A stretch of DNA of 12,478 nucleotides from Candidatus Colwelliibacteriota bacterium (GTDB lineage: Bacteria; Patescibacteriota; Minisyncoccia; UBA6257; Colwellbacteraceae). Below are positions 1 through 6,976 of this stretch, piece by piece. The number at the start of each line of letters is the position of its first letter. The first letter of the stretch is position 1. The DNA is taken from assembly GCA_014874305.1 (NCBI GenBank), contig JACWAO010000097.1:1-12478 (forward strand). The letters run 5' to 3'. The notes beneath the pieces are model-generated. The model did no database searches and was not told the origin of the DNA. It saw nothing but the letters and a program-made list of their open reading frames with translations. A program made the position numbers and the translations under genes.

Positions 1-2224
1 CTTTTCCACCGCGGGACTGCAAGCGATACTCCTTAAGAGGAGTGAACTTGGCGAAGCCGTTGGACATTATTACGAGAAAGTTCCCGTCTTTGTTTTCCGG
101 AGTTATGACATCGAAAGAGCTTACCCTGTCTCCGGATTTCAAGCTTATCCCCCTTACTCCGGCGGCGGTTCTGCCCATCGGTCTTACATCCTTTTCCTTA
201 AACCTTATCGCCTGTCCGCGCCTGGTCGTGAGAATCAGCTCATCGCCGGTCTTCACAAGTTTCACCCAATGAAGCTCGTCGCCTTTTTTAAGATTGATGG
301 CGATTATTCCGCTTTTCCTCACGTTGCCAAAATCCTCGAGCGAGGTTTTCTTAACCACTCCGTGCGCGGTAACCATAGCTAGACACTCATCCTTCTGCTT
401 CTTGTCATCGCTATAGGCGATTATCGCGTTCACTTTTTCGTTGGCGGGGATCTCGAGGAAGTTATGTATCGCCTTCCCCTTGCTCGTGCGGCTAGCGACC
501 GGAACCTCGTAAACCTTGGTCTGAAAAACCTTACCTCCCGAGGTGAAGAATAAAATATTATCGTGCGTCCGCGCGCGCAGGAAGTGCGCCAGCTCATCCG
601 CCTCGTCGAACGATCCTCCGGTTATGCCCTTACCGCCGCGCTTCTGCACCTTGAACGTGCTCGGGGCGAGCCTTTTCACGTATCCGTCCGTGGACATGGT
701 GATAATCGTGTCCTCCTGCGGAACCAGGTCCTCAATCGTGAACTCCTTAAGGCCGCTCTCCACCACCTTGGTTCTTCTCTCGTCGCCAAACTTTTCCCTG
801 GTTTCGGCAAACTCCTTTTCTATAACCTCGTCAATCTTTTCCGGACTTCTTAAGAGGAGCTCCAGGTCTTTTATCAGCTTCAATTTTTCCTTAAGCTCGT
901 CCTCTATCTTCTGCCTCTCGAGGGCCGCGAGCGTTTGAAGGCGCATCTCGAGGATGGCCGTCGCCTGAAGATCGCTAAGATCGAACTTTTTCATAAGGTT
1001 CGCGTGCGCGTCCTCCTTGCTCTCGGATTTCTTGATGGTTTCTATAATCTTGTCGATTACGGAAAGCGCCTTGGCCAGCCCATCTAGGATGTGGGCGCGG
1101 GCTTTTGCCTGCTTCAAGTCAAACTCCGCGCGGCGGCGGACGACCACTCTTCTGTGGGAAACAAAAACAGAGAGCGCGTCCTTTACGGAAAGAATCTGCG
1201 GGCGGAGTCCGTCAACCAGTGCCAGAAGATTCATGTGAAAATCCTTCTGCAGGTCGGTGTAGCTCCAAAGCTGGTTTAGGACCTTCTGAGGGATGGCGTC
1301 GGATTTCAAATCTATGGCGATACGCAGTCCGTCCTTGTCCGACTCGTCGCGCAGATCCCTTATGCCCTCTATTCTTTTTTCCTGAACTAGGTCGGCGATC
1401 TTGGTGATGAGTTCCGCTTTGTTTACCTGGTACGGTATCTCCGTGATGACAATCTTTTTCTCATCCACCTCGGCCAGCGCTCTCACGGTAACCGCCCCCC
1501 GGCCGGTTATGTACGCCTCGTTTATTTTTTTTCTATCATAGATAACTCCGCCGGTCGGAAAATCCGGGCCTTTTATAAACTTCATTAAATCCTCGGATGT
1601 GGAATCGGGGTGTTTTATAAGGAAGGAGGCGGCATCAAGGACCTCTCTTAAGTTGTGCGGCGGAATCCTGGTCGCCATGCCGACGGCTATTCCGTCCGAG
1701 CCGTTAACCAGAAGGTTGGGGATCTTGGCCGGAAGAACTATCGGCTCCTCCCTCGTGCCGTCGTAGTTCGGCATAAAATCCACGGTTTCCCTTTCTATGT
1801 CCGCGAGCAGTTCTCCGGCAATGCGCGAGAGTCGGCATTCGGTATACCTCATCGCCGCCTGCGAGTCTCCATCTATAGAGCCCCAGTTTCCCTGTCCGTC
1901 TATAAGCGGATAGCGCAAAGTAAAATTCTGCGCCATGCGGGCCAAAGCGTCATAGACCGCCATGTCTCCATGCGGATGATAACGTCCCAAAACGGCTCCG
2001 ACGACGTTCGCCGACTTCCTGGTTTTGGCGTTGTGCGTCAGACCATCATCCCACATCGCCCAAAGAATGCGCCTGTGAACCGGCTTTAAACCGTCTCTAG
2101 CGTCCGGCAAGGCGCGTCCGACGATAACGGACATCGCGTAATCAAGGTATGATTCGCGAAGCTCGGCGGTTATCTCCCGCTTTTCAATATTTTCTCCGCC
2201 GGTTGTTTCCTTGTTTTCGTCCAT
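1..2224 (-). CDS. gyrA: DNA gyrase subunit A (3' end outside window)
   Basis: GyrA is the DNA-breaking and DNA-wrapping subunit of gyrase (A2B2), which introduces negative supercoils using ATP. 741 codons are visible; the C-terminus lies beyond position 1. The start is ATG at 2222-2224 (MDENKETTGG). Family motifs: ARDGLKPVHRRIL (residues 41-54), RYHPHGD at 81-87, and AMRYTECRL with the DNA-linking tyrosine at Tyr128 (E. coli Tyr122). The GyrA box QKRGGKG is at residues 527-533 (bases 626-646). It identifies GyrA rather than ParC and marks the beta-pinwheel wrapping domain. A second QSRGGK lies at the window edge, as in other GyrA pinwheels. The position matching E. coli Ser83 is Met88, and Asp87 is kept as Asp92. 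The gene starts 8 nt after the stop of the MBL-like gene and has no clear Shine-Dalgarno, so co-transcription is likely. Identification is certain. Confidence 0.98.
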   Translation of the reverse strand, partial: MDENKETTGGENIEKREITAELRESYLDYAMSVIVGRALPDARDGLKPVHRRILWAMWDDGLTHNAKTRKSANVVGAVLGRYHPHGDMAVYDALARMAQNFTLRYPLIDGQGNWGSIDGDSQAAMRYTECRLSRIAGELLADIERETVDFMPNYDGTREEPIVLPAKIPNLLVNGSDGIAVGMATRIPPHNLREVLDAASFLIKHPDSTSEDLMKFIKGPDFPTGGVIYDRKKINEAYITGRGAVTVRALAEVDEKKIVITEIPYQVNKAELITKIADLVQEKRIEGIRDLRDESDKDGLRIAIDLKSDAIPQKVLNQLWSYTDLQKDFHMNLLALVDGLRPQILSVKDALSVFVSHRRVVVRRRAEFDLKQAKARAHILDGLAKALSVIDKIIETIKKSESKEDAHANLMKKFDLSDLQATAILEMRLQTLAALERQKIEDELKEKLKLIKDLELLLRSPEKIDEVIEKEFAETREKFGDERRTKVVESGLKEFTIEDLVPQEDTIITMSTDGYVKRLAPSTFKVQKRGGKGITGGSFDEADELAHFLRARTHDNILFFTSGGKVFQTKVYEVPVASRTSKGKAIHNFLEIPANEKVNAIIAYSDDKKQKDECLAMVTAHGVVKKTSLEDFGNVRKSGIIAINLKKGDELHWVKLVKTGDELILTTRRGQAIRFKEKDVRPMGRTAAGVRGISLKSGDRVSSFDVITPENKDGNFLVIMSNGFAKFTPLKEYRLQSRGGK

Positions 2225-2232
2225 AGTTTCGA

Positions 2233-2790
2233 TTATTCAGTCTTAAAAACCATAATTTTGCGCGAGTCTTCGGTCAGGTCCTTGCGTTTTACGGTAAACT
2301 TATCGACCTCCTCCGGATTCTGTCCCAACGCCGCGGAAAGCGCTTTTAAGTTTTCATACGCGGCGAAGATAACGGCCTTCGGTTCGATTTCTTTAATAAG
2401 AGATGCGGCTGATTTTTCGTCCAGGCCGAACTTGCCTGAGGAGAGGAAAAGAATATCTGCCTCGCCGAGCTTATCAAGCTCCTCGCTTGAGAGTGGGGAG
2501 GAAACTCCTCCCAGGAAGCACAGCCTTATCTCGTCAAGCTCAACCGCATAAACAACGCGCATTTTTTCTTCAGAAGACTCCCCGTTAATCTGTATTCCGC
2601 GGACGCGGACGCCGTTGATCTCATACTCGCCCGCGGTGTTTATAAGTTCATCGGTGCCAGCCAGAAGAGGGAGAGGCGAAGAGGTGCGCAGTACAATATC
2701 ACCTCGGGCCGAGGAAGAGGGGTCAACCAGGACTGCAAAATCCGAGACTTGGCATTTAAGCCCACCGTTTTTAAGAGGGGTAACAACCAT
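2233..2790 (-). CDS. MBL-fold (metallo-beta-lactamase-like) protein without metal-ligand histidines
   Basis: 185 residues. The layout resembles UlaG-like metallo-beta-lactamase-fold proteins: short N-terminal strands (GGLKCQVSDFAVLVDP), a GDIVLRTSS strand where the HxHxDH loop would follow, TAGEYEINGVRVRGI, a VELDEIRLCFLGG strand pair, GEADILFLSSG, and IEPKAVIFAAYEN where the family usually has a histidine (IPMHY type). The protein contains no histidine at all, so a normal binuclear metal site cannot form. It is probably a pseudo-enzyme or structural relative; the fold assignment is by pattern only. It is the first gene of a unit with gyrA and probably has its own promoter placing the RNA start about 2 nt before ATG. 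The role is unknown. The gyrA linkage may simply ensure co-expression. Confidence 0.8.
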   Translation of the reverse strand: MVVTPLKNGGLKCQVSDFAVLVDPSSSARGDIVLRTSSPLPLLAGTDELINTAGEYEINGVRVRGIQINGESSEEKMRVVYAVELDEIRLCFLGGVSSPLSSEELDKLGEADILFLSSGKFGLDEKSAASLIKEIEPKAVIFAAYENLKALSAALGQNPEEVDKFTVKRKDLTEDSRKIMVFKTE

Positions 2791-2798
2791 ATAGTATC

Positions 2799-2827
2799 AG
2801 TATACCGCGAAAATAGTTGATTTTCAA
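2799..2827 (-). promoter_or_regulatory. sigma-70-like promoter of the MBL-like/gyrA unit
   Basis: Read on the minus strand, TTGAAA (2827-2822), a 17-bp spacer and TATACT (2804-2799) form a near-consensus promoter. The expected start is near the A at 2792, two nucleotides before the ATG at 2790. The transcript would be essentially leaderless, and no Shine-Dalgarno is present. Confidence 0.75.
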
Positions 2828-2842
2828 TCGCGTTTATATAAT
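2814..2842 (+). promoter_or_regulatory. probable rpsA promoter with perfect -10 box
   Basis: The -10 box TATAAT at 2837-2842 is perfect. The -35 at 17-bp spacing (TAGTTG, 2814-2819) is poor; TTGATT at 2817-2822 would leave only a 14-bp spacer. The expected start is near 2849, downstream of the ATG at 2844 and 4 nt before the ATG at 2853. The -35 region overlaps that of the divergent minus-strand promoter. Confidence 0.55.
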
Positions 2843-2852
2843 AATGCAGGCT

Positions 2853-3950
2853 ATGCAGCAGACAGTTTCCGTAAAAAAATCAGAGGCTTACGAGCTTAAG
2901 GTCCTCAAGGCCGAACCCAACTTGATGCCTCTATTAAAGGTAGGCGACATCGTGGAGGCGCGTTTGGTGGAAAAATCCAACCGAGGAGCGTATTTCGACA
3001 TACCGAGAGTCGGAATGGGAATCATATACGGATCGGAGCTTTCCAACTCGCGCGACATAGTAAAGAAGCTCAACATAGGAGACACGGTTGGCGCCAAGAT
3101 AGCGCTGAGAGAAAACGAGGACGGCCTGATAGAGCTTTCTCTTTCCGAAGCCAGCAAACAAAAAGCATGGCAGGAGATCAAGGAGTTAAAAGACGAGGGC
3201 GAGCCGGTTAAGGTCAAGATAGTTTCCTCAAACAGCGGCGGATTGATCGCCGATCTCTTGGGAGTCCAGGCGTTTCTTCCCGCCTCCCAGCTTTCCCCGG
3301 AGCATTACCCGCAGGATACGGAAGGAAACAGGTCTAAGATGCTCGAGGCGTTAAAGCAGTTTGTCGGCCAGGAGCTTTCCGTAAAAATCATAAACTTCAC
3401 CCCTAGGACTAATAAGCTGATACTCTCGGAGAGAGAGGTCTTATCCGAGGGGGCCAAGGAGGCGCTTTCCAAGTACAAGCAGGGTGACGTTGTTAACTGT
3501 ATCGTCTCCGGAGTCGCTAATTTCGGAGCTTTCGTAAGATTCGCCGATGATCCAAACATTGAAGGCCTGATCTATATAAGCGAGCTGAGCCACAGCATAA
3601 TCGAGAACCCGAAGGAGATCATCAAGGTTGGAGACATGGTTAAGGCCAGCATTCTGGAGATCAAGGACGGGCGCGTTTCGTTATCCATAAAAAGTCTCGA
3701 GGAAAACCCTTGGGACAAGGTTGCCGAGAAATATAAGGAAGGGAGTGTTATAAGCGGAACTGTTTATCGCATGACTCCGTTTGGGGCCTTCGTCAAGCTG
3801 GATCCCCAAATCTCCGGTCTGATTCACGTCTCCGAATTCGGAAGCCTGGAGGAGTTAAAGAAAAACCTGGAGCTCGGCGGAACTTACAACTTTTTAATCT
3901 CATCCGTGAAACCTGAGACTAAAAGAATTATACTTAAGTTAGCCAAATAG
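2853..3950 (+). CDS. rpsA: 30S ribosomal protein S1, four S1 domains
   Basis: 365 residues from ATG 2853. S1 binds mRNA on the 30S subunit and helps load leadered messages. Four OB-fold S1 repeats can be read at about residues 30-100 (VGDIVEARLVEKSNRGAYFD), 117-193, 208-281 (KQGDVVNCIVSGVANFGAFV...EGLIYISELS) and 295-365 (KEGSVISGTVYRMTPFGAFV...SGLIHVSEF). Repeat 2 is the most divergent and carries an FLPASQL segment typical of S1 domain 2. E. coli S1 has six repeats in 557 residues, so this is a short form. The start is uncertain: an in-frame ATG lies at 2844 and upstream codons are open to 2817, but the TATAAT box at 2837-2842 favours 2853. The stop is TAG, the only non-TAA stop seen. ftsH follows on the same strand after about 130 bp. 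Confidence 0.93.
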   Translation: MQQTVSVKKSEAYELKVLKAEPNLMPLLKVGDIVEARLVEKSNRGAYFDIPRVGMGIIYGSELSNSRDIVKKLNIGDTVGAKIALRENEDGLIELSLSEASKQKAWQEIKELKDEGEPVKVKIVSSNSGGLIADLLGVQAFLPASQLSPEHYPQDTEGNRSKMLEALKQFVGQELSVKIINFTPRTNKLILSEREVLSEGAKEALSKYKQGDVVNCIVSGVANFGAFVRFADDPNIEGLIYISELSHSIIENPKEIIKVGDMVKASILEIKDGRVSLSIKSLEENPWDKVAEKYKEGSVISGTVYRMTPFGAFVKLDPQISGLIHVSEFGSLEELKKNLELGGTYNFLISSVKPETKRIILKLAK

Positions 3951-4080
3951 TAAGGCTTAAAATCGGCTTCGACTCGCCTATCTAAAGAATAAAGGGCTTG
4001 ATAATTTGGTTAGCCGCAAGTTGAGGCGCGAGGTCTCGCGTTTCATCTTCGTTTCTAACGATCTCCAAAAAACACAAACA
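3951..4080 (+). promoter_or_regulatory. rpsA-ftsH intergenic leader with a short inverted repeat
   Basis: No gene. It holds one copy of the CTTCGACTCG core found behind the tRNAs (3968-3977) and a weak -10-like GATAAT (4000-4005). It also holds the inverted repeat CGCGAG-GT-CTCGCG at 4027-4040, whose 2-nt loop would have to open wider in RNA. The last 20 bases before the ftsH ATG are A/C-rich with no Shine-Dalgarno. If transcription starts near 4012, ftsH would have a leader of about 70 nt, unlike the leaderless genes nearby. Confidence 0.35.
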
Positions 4081-5913
4081 ATGAAAGGTTTAGCTAAAAA
4101 CATCTTAATAACCCTTTTTGTAATCTTCAGTCTGGCTCTGGCCGCTTCCTTGTTTTACCAGACACAACCTTCGTTCCAGGCATTAAGTCTTTCGACGTTA
4201 GCGACAGACATACAAAACGGACAGATTAAAAGCATACAGGTCAACGGCAACAGCTTGAATATCACGGGCACTGACGGCAAGGCTTATCACAGCGAGAAAG
4301 AGGCCGAATCCGGAATAGTGGAGACGCTTAAGAATTACGGCGTTACTCCCGAGGCGCTGTCCAAGGTCAACGTCAGCGTTTCGGCATCCGGCGGATCGAG
4401 CTTCTGGGTAAACATCGTTCTTCCGACCGTTCTCCCTATCATAATAATGGTGCTTATCTTTTACTATCTTATGCGCCAGGCGAGGCAGGGAGCAAACCAA
4501 GCGTTTAATTTCGGGCGCGCCAATCTCCGCCTCTTTACGAGCTTCAAAGATAAGATAAAATTCTCCGACGTGGCCGGTCTTAAAGAGGTCAAGGAAGAAT
4601 TGTACGAGGTCGTTGATTTCCTAAAAAATCCGAAGAAGTACCTGGACATAGGCGCGAAGATTCCGCGAGGCGTTCTCCTAATAGGCCCTCCCGGGTCGGG
4701 TAAGACGCTCTTGGCGCGGGCCGTTGCCGGAGAGGCGAACGTTCCGTTCTTCCATATCTCAGCATCGGAGTTTGTCGAGATGTTTGTCGGAGTCGGAGCG
4801 GCAAGAACGAGAGATGCCTTCGCCACAGCAAAGCGGGCGGCGCCGGCGATTCTTTTTATCGATGAGATAGATGCGGTAGGACGCGAGCGCGGCGCGGGAC
4901 TCGGAGGCGGACACGATGAGAGAGAGCAAACGCTAAACCAGATACTTGTCGAGATGGACGGGTTTGACCGCAATACGCAGGTGATAGTCTTGGCGGCGAC
5001 GAATCGCCCGGATGTCTTAGATTCGGCTCTTTTAAGACCGGGCAGGTTCGATCGGCGCATAACGCTGGATTTCCCTGATATAAGCGAAAGAGAGGCGATA
5101 CTGAAGCTCCACGCGAAAAACAAACCGCTTGATTCGGATGTTGATTTCCGCAAGGTAGCTACGAGAACGCCTGGATTCTCGGGGGCGGATTTAGCCAACC
5201 TCGTTAATGAGGCGGCTATTCTCGCAGTTCAACAGGGAAAAACCAGCATCGCTCAGCAGAATTTTTACGACTCGGTGGAAAAGGTGCTTCTTGGTCCGGC
5301 AAGAAAGAGCCGTGTTGTCTCGGATAAGGAACGCGAGATAACCGCTTACCACGAGGCGGGACACGCGCTTGTCGCCGCCGGATTGAAAGACTCGGATCCC
5401 GTTCACAAAGTATCGATAGTTTCCCGAGGAATGGCTGGCGGGTACACCTTAAAGCTCCCCATCGAGGAGCACCGACTGACAACCAGAAGCCAGTTTTTAG
5501 CCGACTTGGCGGTAATGATGGGCGGGTACGCGGCGGAGGAGGAGATGTTTAAAGACATAACAACCGGAGCCAGTAATGATTTAAAGCAGGCTTCGAACCT
5601 GGCAAGAATGATCGTAACCAGGTTCGGGATGAGCAAGCTTGGACCGATAGCATTCGGCAAGGGCGAGGAACTGCTCTTCCTTGGAAAAGAGATAACAACG
5701 GAAAAGAACTACTCCGAAGCGACTGCTGAAAAAATAGACGAGGAGGTTTCCGGATTTATAACCAAAGCGCATAAGACCGCGCAAAATATAATCTCCTCTT
5801 ATAAAGAAGTTTTGAGCAAGGTGGCTAAAGCCCTGATGGAAAAAGAGACTCTTGAGGGGGAGGAGTTTTATGCCCTTATAAAAGAGTTTAACCTCACGTC
5901 GGTAGAAGCATAA
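4081..5913 (+). CDS. ftsH: ATP-dependent zinc metalloprotease FtsH
   Basis: 610 residues. FtsH is a membrane-anchored hexameric AAA+ protease that pulls misfolded or regulatory proteins through its pore and degrades them in the cytoplasm. Two membrane segments (about residues 7-26 and 109-131) flank a small extracytoplasmic domain. The AAA module has Walker A GPPGSGKT (202-209), pore loop FVG (235-237), Walker B ILFIDEID (257-264), and the second region of homology from TNRPDVLD to RPGRFD (308-324). The protease has the HEAGH zinc motif (424-428) and a probable third ligand, Asp500 in TGASND. Length and motif order are normal. I chose ATG 4081 because it gives a standard FtsH N-terminus (MKGLAKNILITLF). 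An upstream in-frame TTG at 4006 would add 25 basic residues with no family match. Confidence 0.97.
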   Translation: MKGLAKNILITLFVIFSLALAASLFYQTQPSFQALSLSTLATDIQNGQIKSIQVNGNSLNITGTDGKAYHSEKEAESGIVETLKNYGVTPEALSKVNVSVSASGGSSFWVNIVLPTVLPIIIMVLIFYYLMRQARQGANQAFNFGRANLRLFTSFKDKIKFSDVAGLKEVKEELYEVVDFLKNPKKYLDIGAKIPRGVLLIGPPGSGKTLLARAVAGEANVPFFHISASEFVEMFVGVGAARTRDAFATAKRAAPAILFIDEIDAVGRERGAGLGGGHDEREQTLNQILVEMDGFDRNTQVIVLAATNRPDVLDSALLRPGRFDRRITLDFPDISEREAILKLHAKNKPLDSDVDFRKVATRTPGFSGADLANLVNEAAILAVQQGKTSIAQQNFYDSVEKVLLGPARKSRVVSDKEREITAYHEAGHALVAAGLKDSDPVHKVSIVSRGMAGGYTLKLPIEEHRLTTRSQFLADLAVMMGGYAAEEEMFKDITTGASNDLKQASNLARMIVTRFGMSKLGPIAFGKGEELLFLGKEITTEKNYSEATAEKIDEEVSGFITKAHKTAQNIISSYKEVLSKVAKALMEKETLEGEEFYALIKEFNLTSVEA

Positions 5914-5956
5914 ACACCGCTCTCCGGCAACTATATTCCCGTATACAAACCTGTCT

Positions 5957-5987
5957 TTGCTTATTTTTTATATTTGGATAATATAAT
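5957..5987 (+). promoter_or_regulatory. probable promoter of the tRNA-Ile/tRNA-Val unit
   Basis: The -10 box TATAAT (5982-5987) is perfect and lies in an AT-rich stretch 15 bp before tRNA-Ile. The best -35 is TTGCTT (5957-5962) at a long 19-bp spacing, which is weak. RNA would start near 5994, giving a short 5' leader for processing. The rest of 5914-6002 shows no strong terminator for ftsH. Confidence 0.5.
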
Positions 5988-6002
5988 CAAAGACCGGTCC
6001 CT

Positions 6003-6075
6003 GCGCCCATAGCTCAGCGGTTAGAGCACGCGACTTATAATCGCGGGGTCCTTGGTTCAAATCCAAGTGGGCGCA
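6003..6075 (+). tRNA. tRNA-Ile, anticodon UAU
   Basis: A full cloverleaf of 73 nt. The acceptor stem GCGCCCA/TGGGCGC is perfect, the D arm is GCTC/GAGC, and the anticodon stem is CGCGA/TCGCG with loop CTTATAA. The T arm is CTTGG/CCAAG with loop TTCAAAT, and the discriminator base is A. With U33 in place the anticodon is UAU, which reads AUA isoleucine. Most bacteria read AUA with a CAU tRNA modified to lysidine by TilS, so this gene is unusual. CCA is not encoded: ACTTCG follows directly. Confidence 0.95.
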
Positions 6076-6155
6076 CTTCGACTCGCTTCGCTCGCTCAGT
6101 GTAAACACATTCACGTTACTCAAGGTAAACACAATACTGAGTAGCGAGGAGAAGT
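6076..6155 (+). repeat. degenerate short repeats behind tRNA-Ile
   Basis: Directly after the tRNA lie two related units ending in GTAAACAC: 6076-6108 (CTTCGACTCG...GCTCAGTGTAAACAC) and 6109-6132 (shorter, ACTCAAGGTAAACAC). An inverted copy follows at about 6133-6154, which on the minus strand reads CTTCTCCTCGCTACTCAG. The block can therefore form an imperfect stem-loop. Its function is unknown; it could protect the RNA 3' end, act as a weak terminator, or be a spreading REP-like element. Confidence 0.65.
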
Positions 6156-6176
6156 GCCCTGAGCCTGTCGAAGGGC
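6156..6176. repeat. short palindromic repeat of the CTTCGACAGGCTCAGG type
   Basis: A 21-bp element with arms GCCCT and AGGGC around an 11-nt centre. On the minus strand it contains CTTCGACAGGCTCAGG, a motif I recall as a widespread interspersed repeat in environmental bacterial genomes. It lies between the two tRNA genes and reads as a minus-strand member of the family found directly behind both. No hairpin-plus-T-run terminator is seen. Confidence 0.5.
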
Positions 6177-6228
6177 ATCATTAGTTGGCGGGTCGACGAG
6201 ATTAGCGCAAAAACCCCAACAACATAAA

Positions 6229-6300
6229 GCGTCCTTAGCTCAGCGGCAGAGCACCTCGTTTACACCGAGGGGGTCGTAGGTTCAAATCCTACAGGACGCA
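6229..6300 (+). tRNA. tRNA-Val, anticodon UAC
   Basis: A full cloverleaf of 72 nt: acceptor GCGTCCT/AGGACGC, D arm GCTC/GAGC, anticodon stem CCTCG/CGAGG with loop TTTACAC (anticodon UAC, reading GUA and wobble GUN codons). The T arm is GTAGG/CCTAC with loop TTCAAAT, and the discriminator is A. CCA is not encoded. The gene lies 153 bp after tRNA-Ile with no promoter of its own in view, so a shared transcript is likely. A CTTCGAC repeat starts at the next base, exactly as for tRNA-Ile. Confidence 0.95.
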
Positions 6301-6385
6301 CTTCGACGCGGCTCAGTGCAGGCACCGACTCGCTTCACCTGCTCAGGGTAAGCACCCCGACTCACCGCGCTTGCTCAAGGCAAAC
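6301..6385 (+). repeat. three degenerate tandem repeats behind tRNA-Val
   Basis: Units at 6301-6325 (CTTCGACGCG, then GCTCAGTGCAGGCAC), 6326-6355 (CGACTCGCTTC, then GCTCAGGGTAAGCAC) and 6357-6385 (CCGACTCACC, then GCTCAAGGCAAAC). Each follows the pattern CGACTCG...GCTCAGGGTAARCAC of the block behind tRNA-Ile. Unit lengths of 25-30 bp vary and the sequences drift, so this is neither a CRISPR nor a clean minisatellite. The array stops 19 bp before the next gene. Confidence 0.65.
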
Positions 6386-6404
6386 TATTTCAATCAACCA
6401 CTAA

Positions 6405-6932
6405 ATGCTAAAACCATATTCGGATAACATAATATTCTTTGACACCGAGTTTTCAGACCTTGATCCATATAAAGGAGAGATTCTTTCGGTTGGCATGATA
6501 AAACCGACTGGCGAGGAACTTTATTTGGAACTGGAACATGACGGGAATGTAAGCGATTGGGTGAGAGATAACATCCTGCCGACGCTTACGCAAAACAAAG
6601 TTTCCCGCGAAGAGGCGAAAGAAAAGATCCGCGAATTTATCGGATCATCCTTCCCCTATCTCGTATCCTACGTGAATCAGTTCGACGCGGTATATTTTTA
6701 CAAACTTTTCGGGACGGAAAACCAGCCGGCGTATTACATACCGATAGACTTCGCTTCTATACTATTCGGCTCCGGAATAGATCCGAGAGATTACGGAAAC
6801 AGATACTCGCGCCTCGTAAACAAACTAGACATAGACCTGTCAAAATACAAAAAACATCACGCGCTTCAGGACGCAAAACTTTTAAAAGAGATGTACTCCC
6901 GTTTCTTCGAGCGGGCCGACCAGCTAAATTAA
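6405..6932 (+). CDS. DEDDh 3'-5' exonuclease, Rv2179c-like
   Basis: 175 residues with an RNase H-like DnaQ fold. All four acidic ligands and the catalytic histidine are visible: FFDTEF (Asp13, Glu15), VNQFDAVYF (Asp94) and HHALQDA (His151, Asp156), so two-metal exonuclease chemistry is expected. The segment DWVRDNILPTL and the DTEFSD start resemble the mycobacterial 3'-5' exoribonuclease Rv2179c and relatives more than polymerase proofreading subunits. RNA end trimming is therefore a reasonable guess, and the position right after two tRNAs fits it, but DNA as substrate is not excluded. ATG 6405 has no Shine-Dalgarno and no convincing promoter; transcription may run in from the tRNA promoter. 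The family is confident, the substrate is not. Confidence 0.88.
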   Translation: MLKPYSDNIIFFDTEFSDLDPYKGEILSVGMIKPTGEELYLELEHDGNVSDWVRDNILPTLTQNKVSREEAKEKIREFIGSSFPYLVSYVNQFDAVYFYKLFGTENQPAYYIPIDFASILFGSGIDPRDYGNRYSRLVNKLDIDLSKYKKHHALQDAKLLKEMYSRFFERADQLN

Positions 6933-6950
6933 TACTCTCGTCCCATTGTA

Positions 6951-6971
6951 ATTATCCGGGTTGCGGATAAT
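6951..6971. repeat. perfect 8-bp inverted repeat after the exonuclease gene
   Basis: ATTATCCG (6951-6958), a 5-nt loop, then CGGATAAT (6964-6971), located 18 bp after the stop codon. There is no T-run, so intrinsic termination is doubtful. The right arm, read on the minus strand from 6970 to 6962, is TTATCCGCA, one change from the DnaA box consensus TTATCCACA. Confidence 0.5.
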
Positions 6972-6976
6972 GTGTT

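Noticed and set aside
4006..4080. Upstream TTG start for ftsH
   Set aside because: It adds 25 basic residues not seen in FtsH. The standard membrane-anchor N-terminus starts at ATG 4081.
6301..6385. Short CRISPR-like array behind tRNA-Val
   Set aside because: Units drift in sequence and length, have no spacers, and no cas genes are present.
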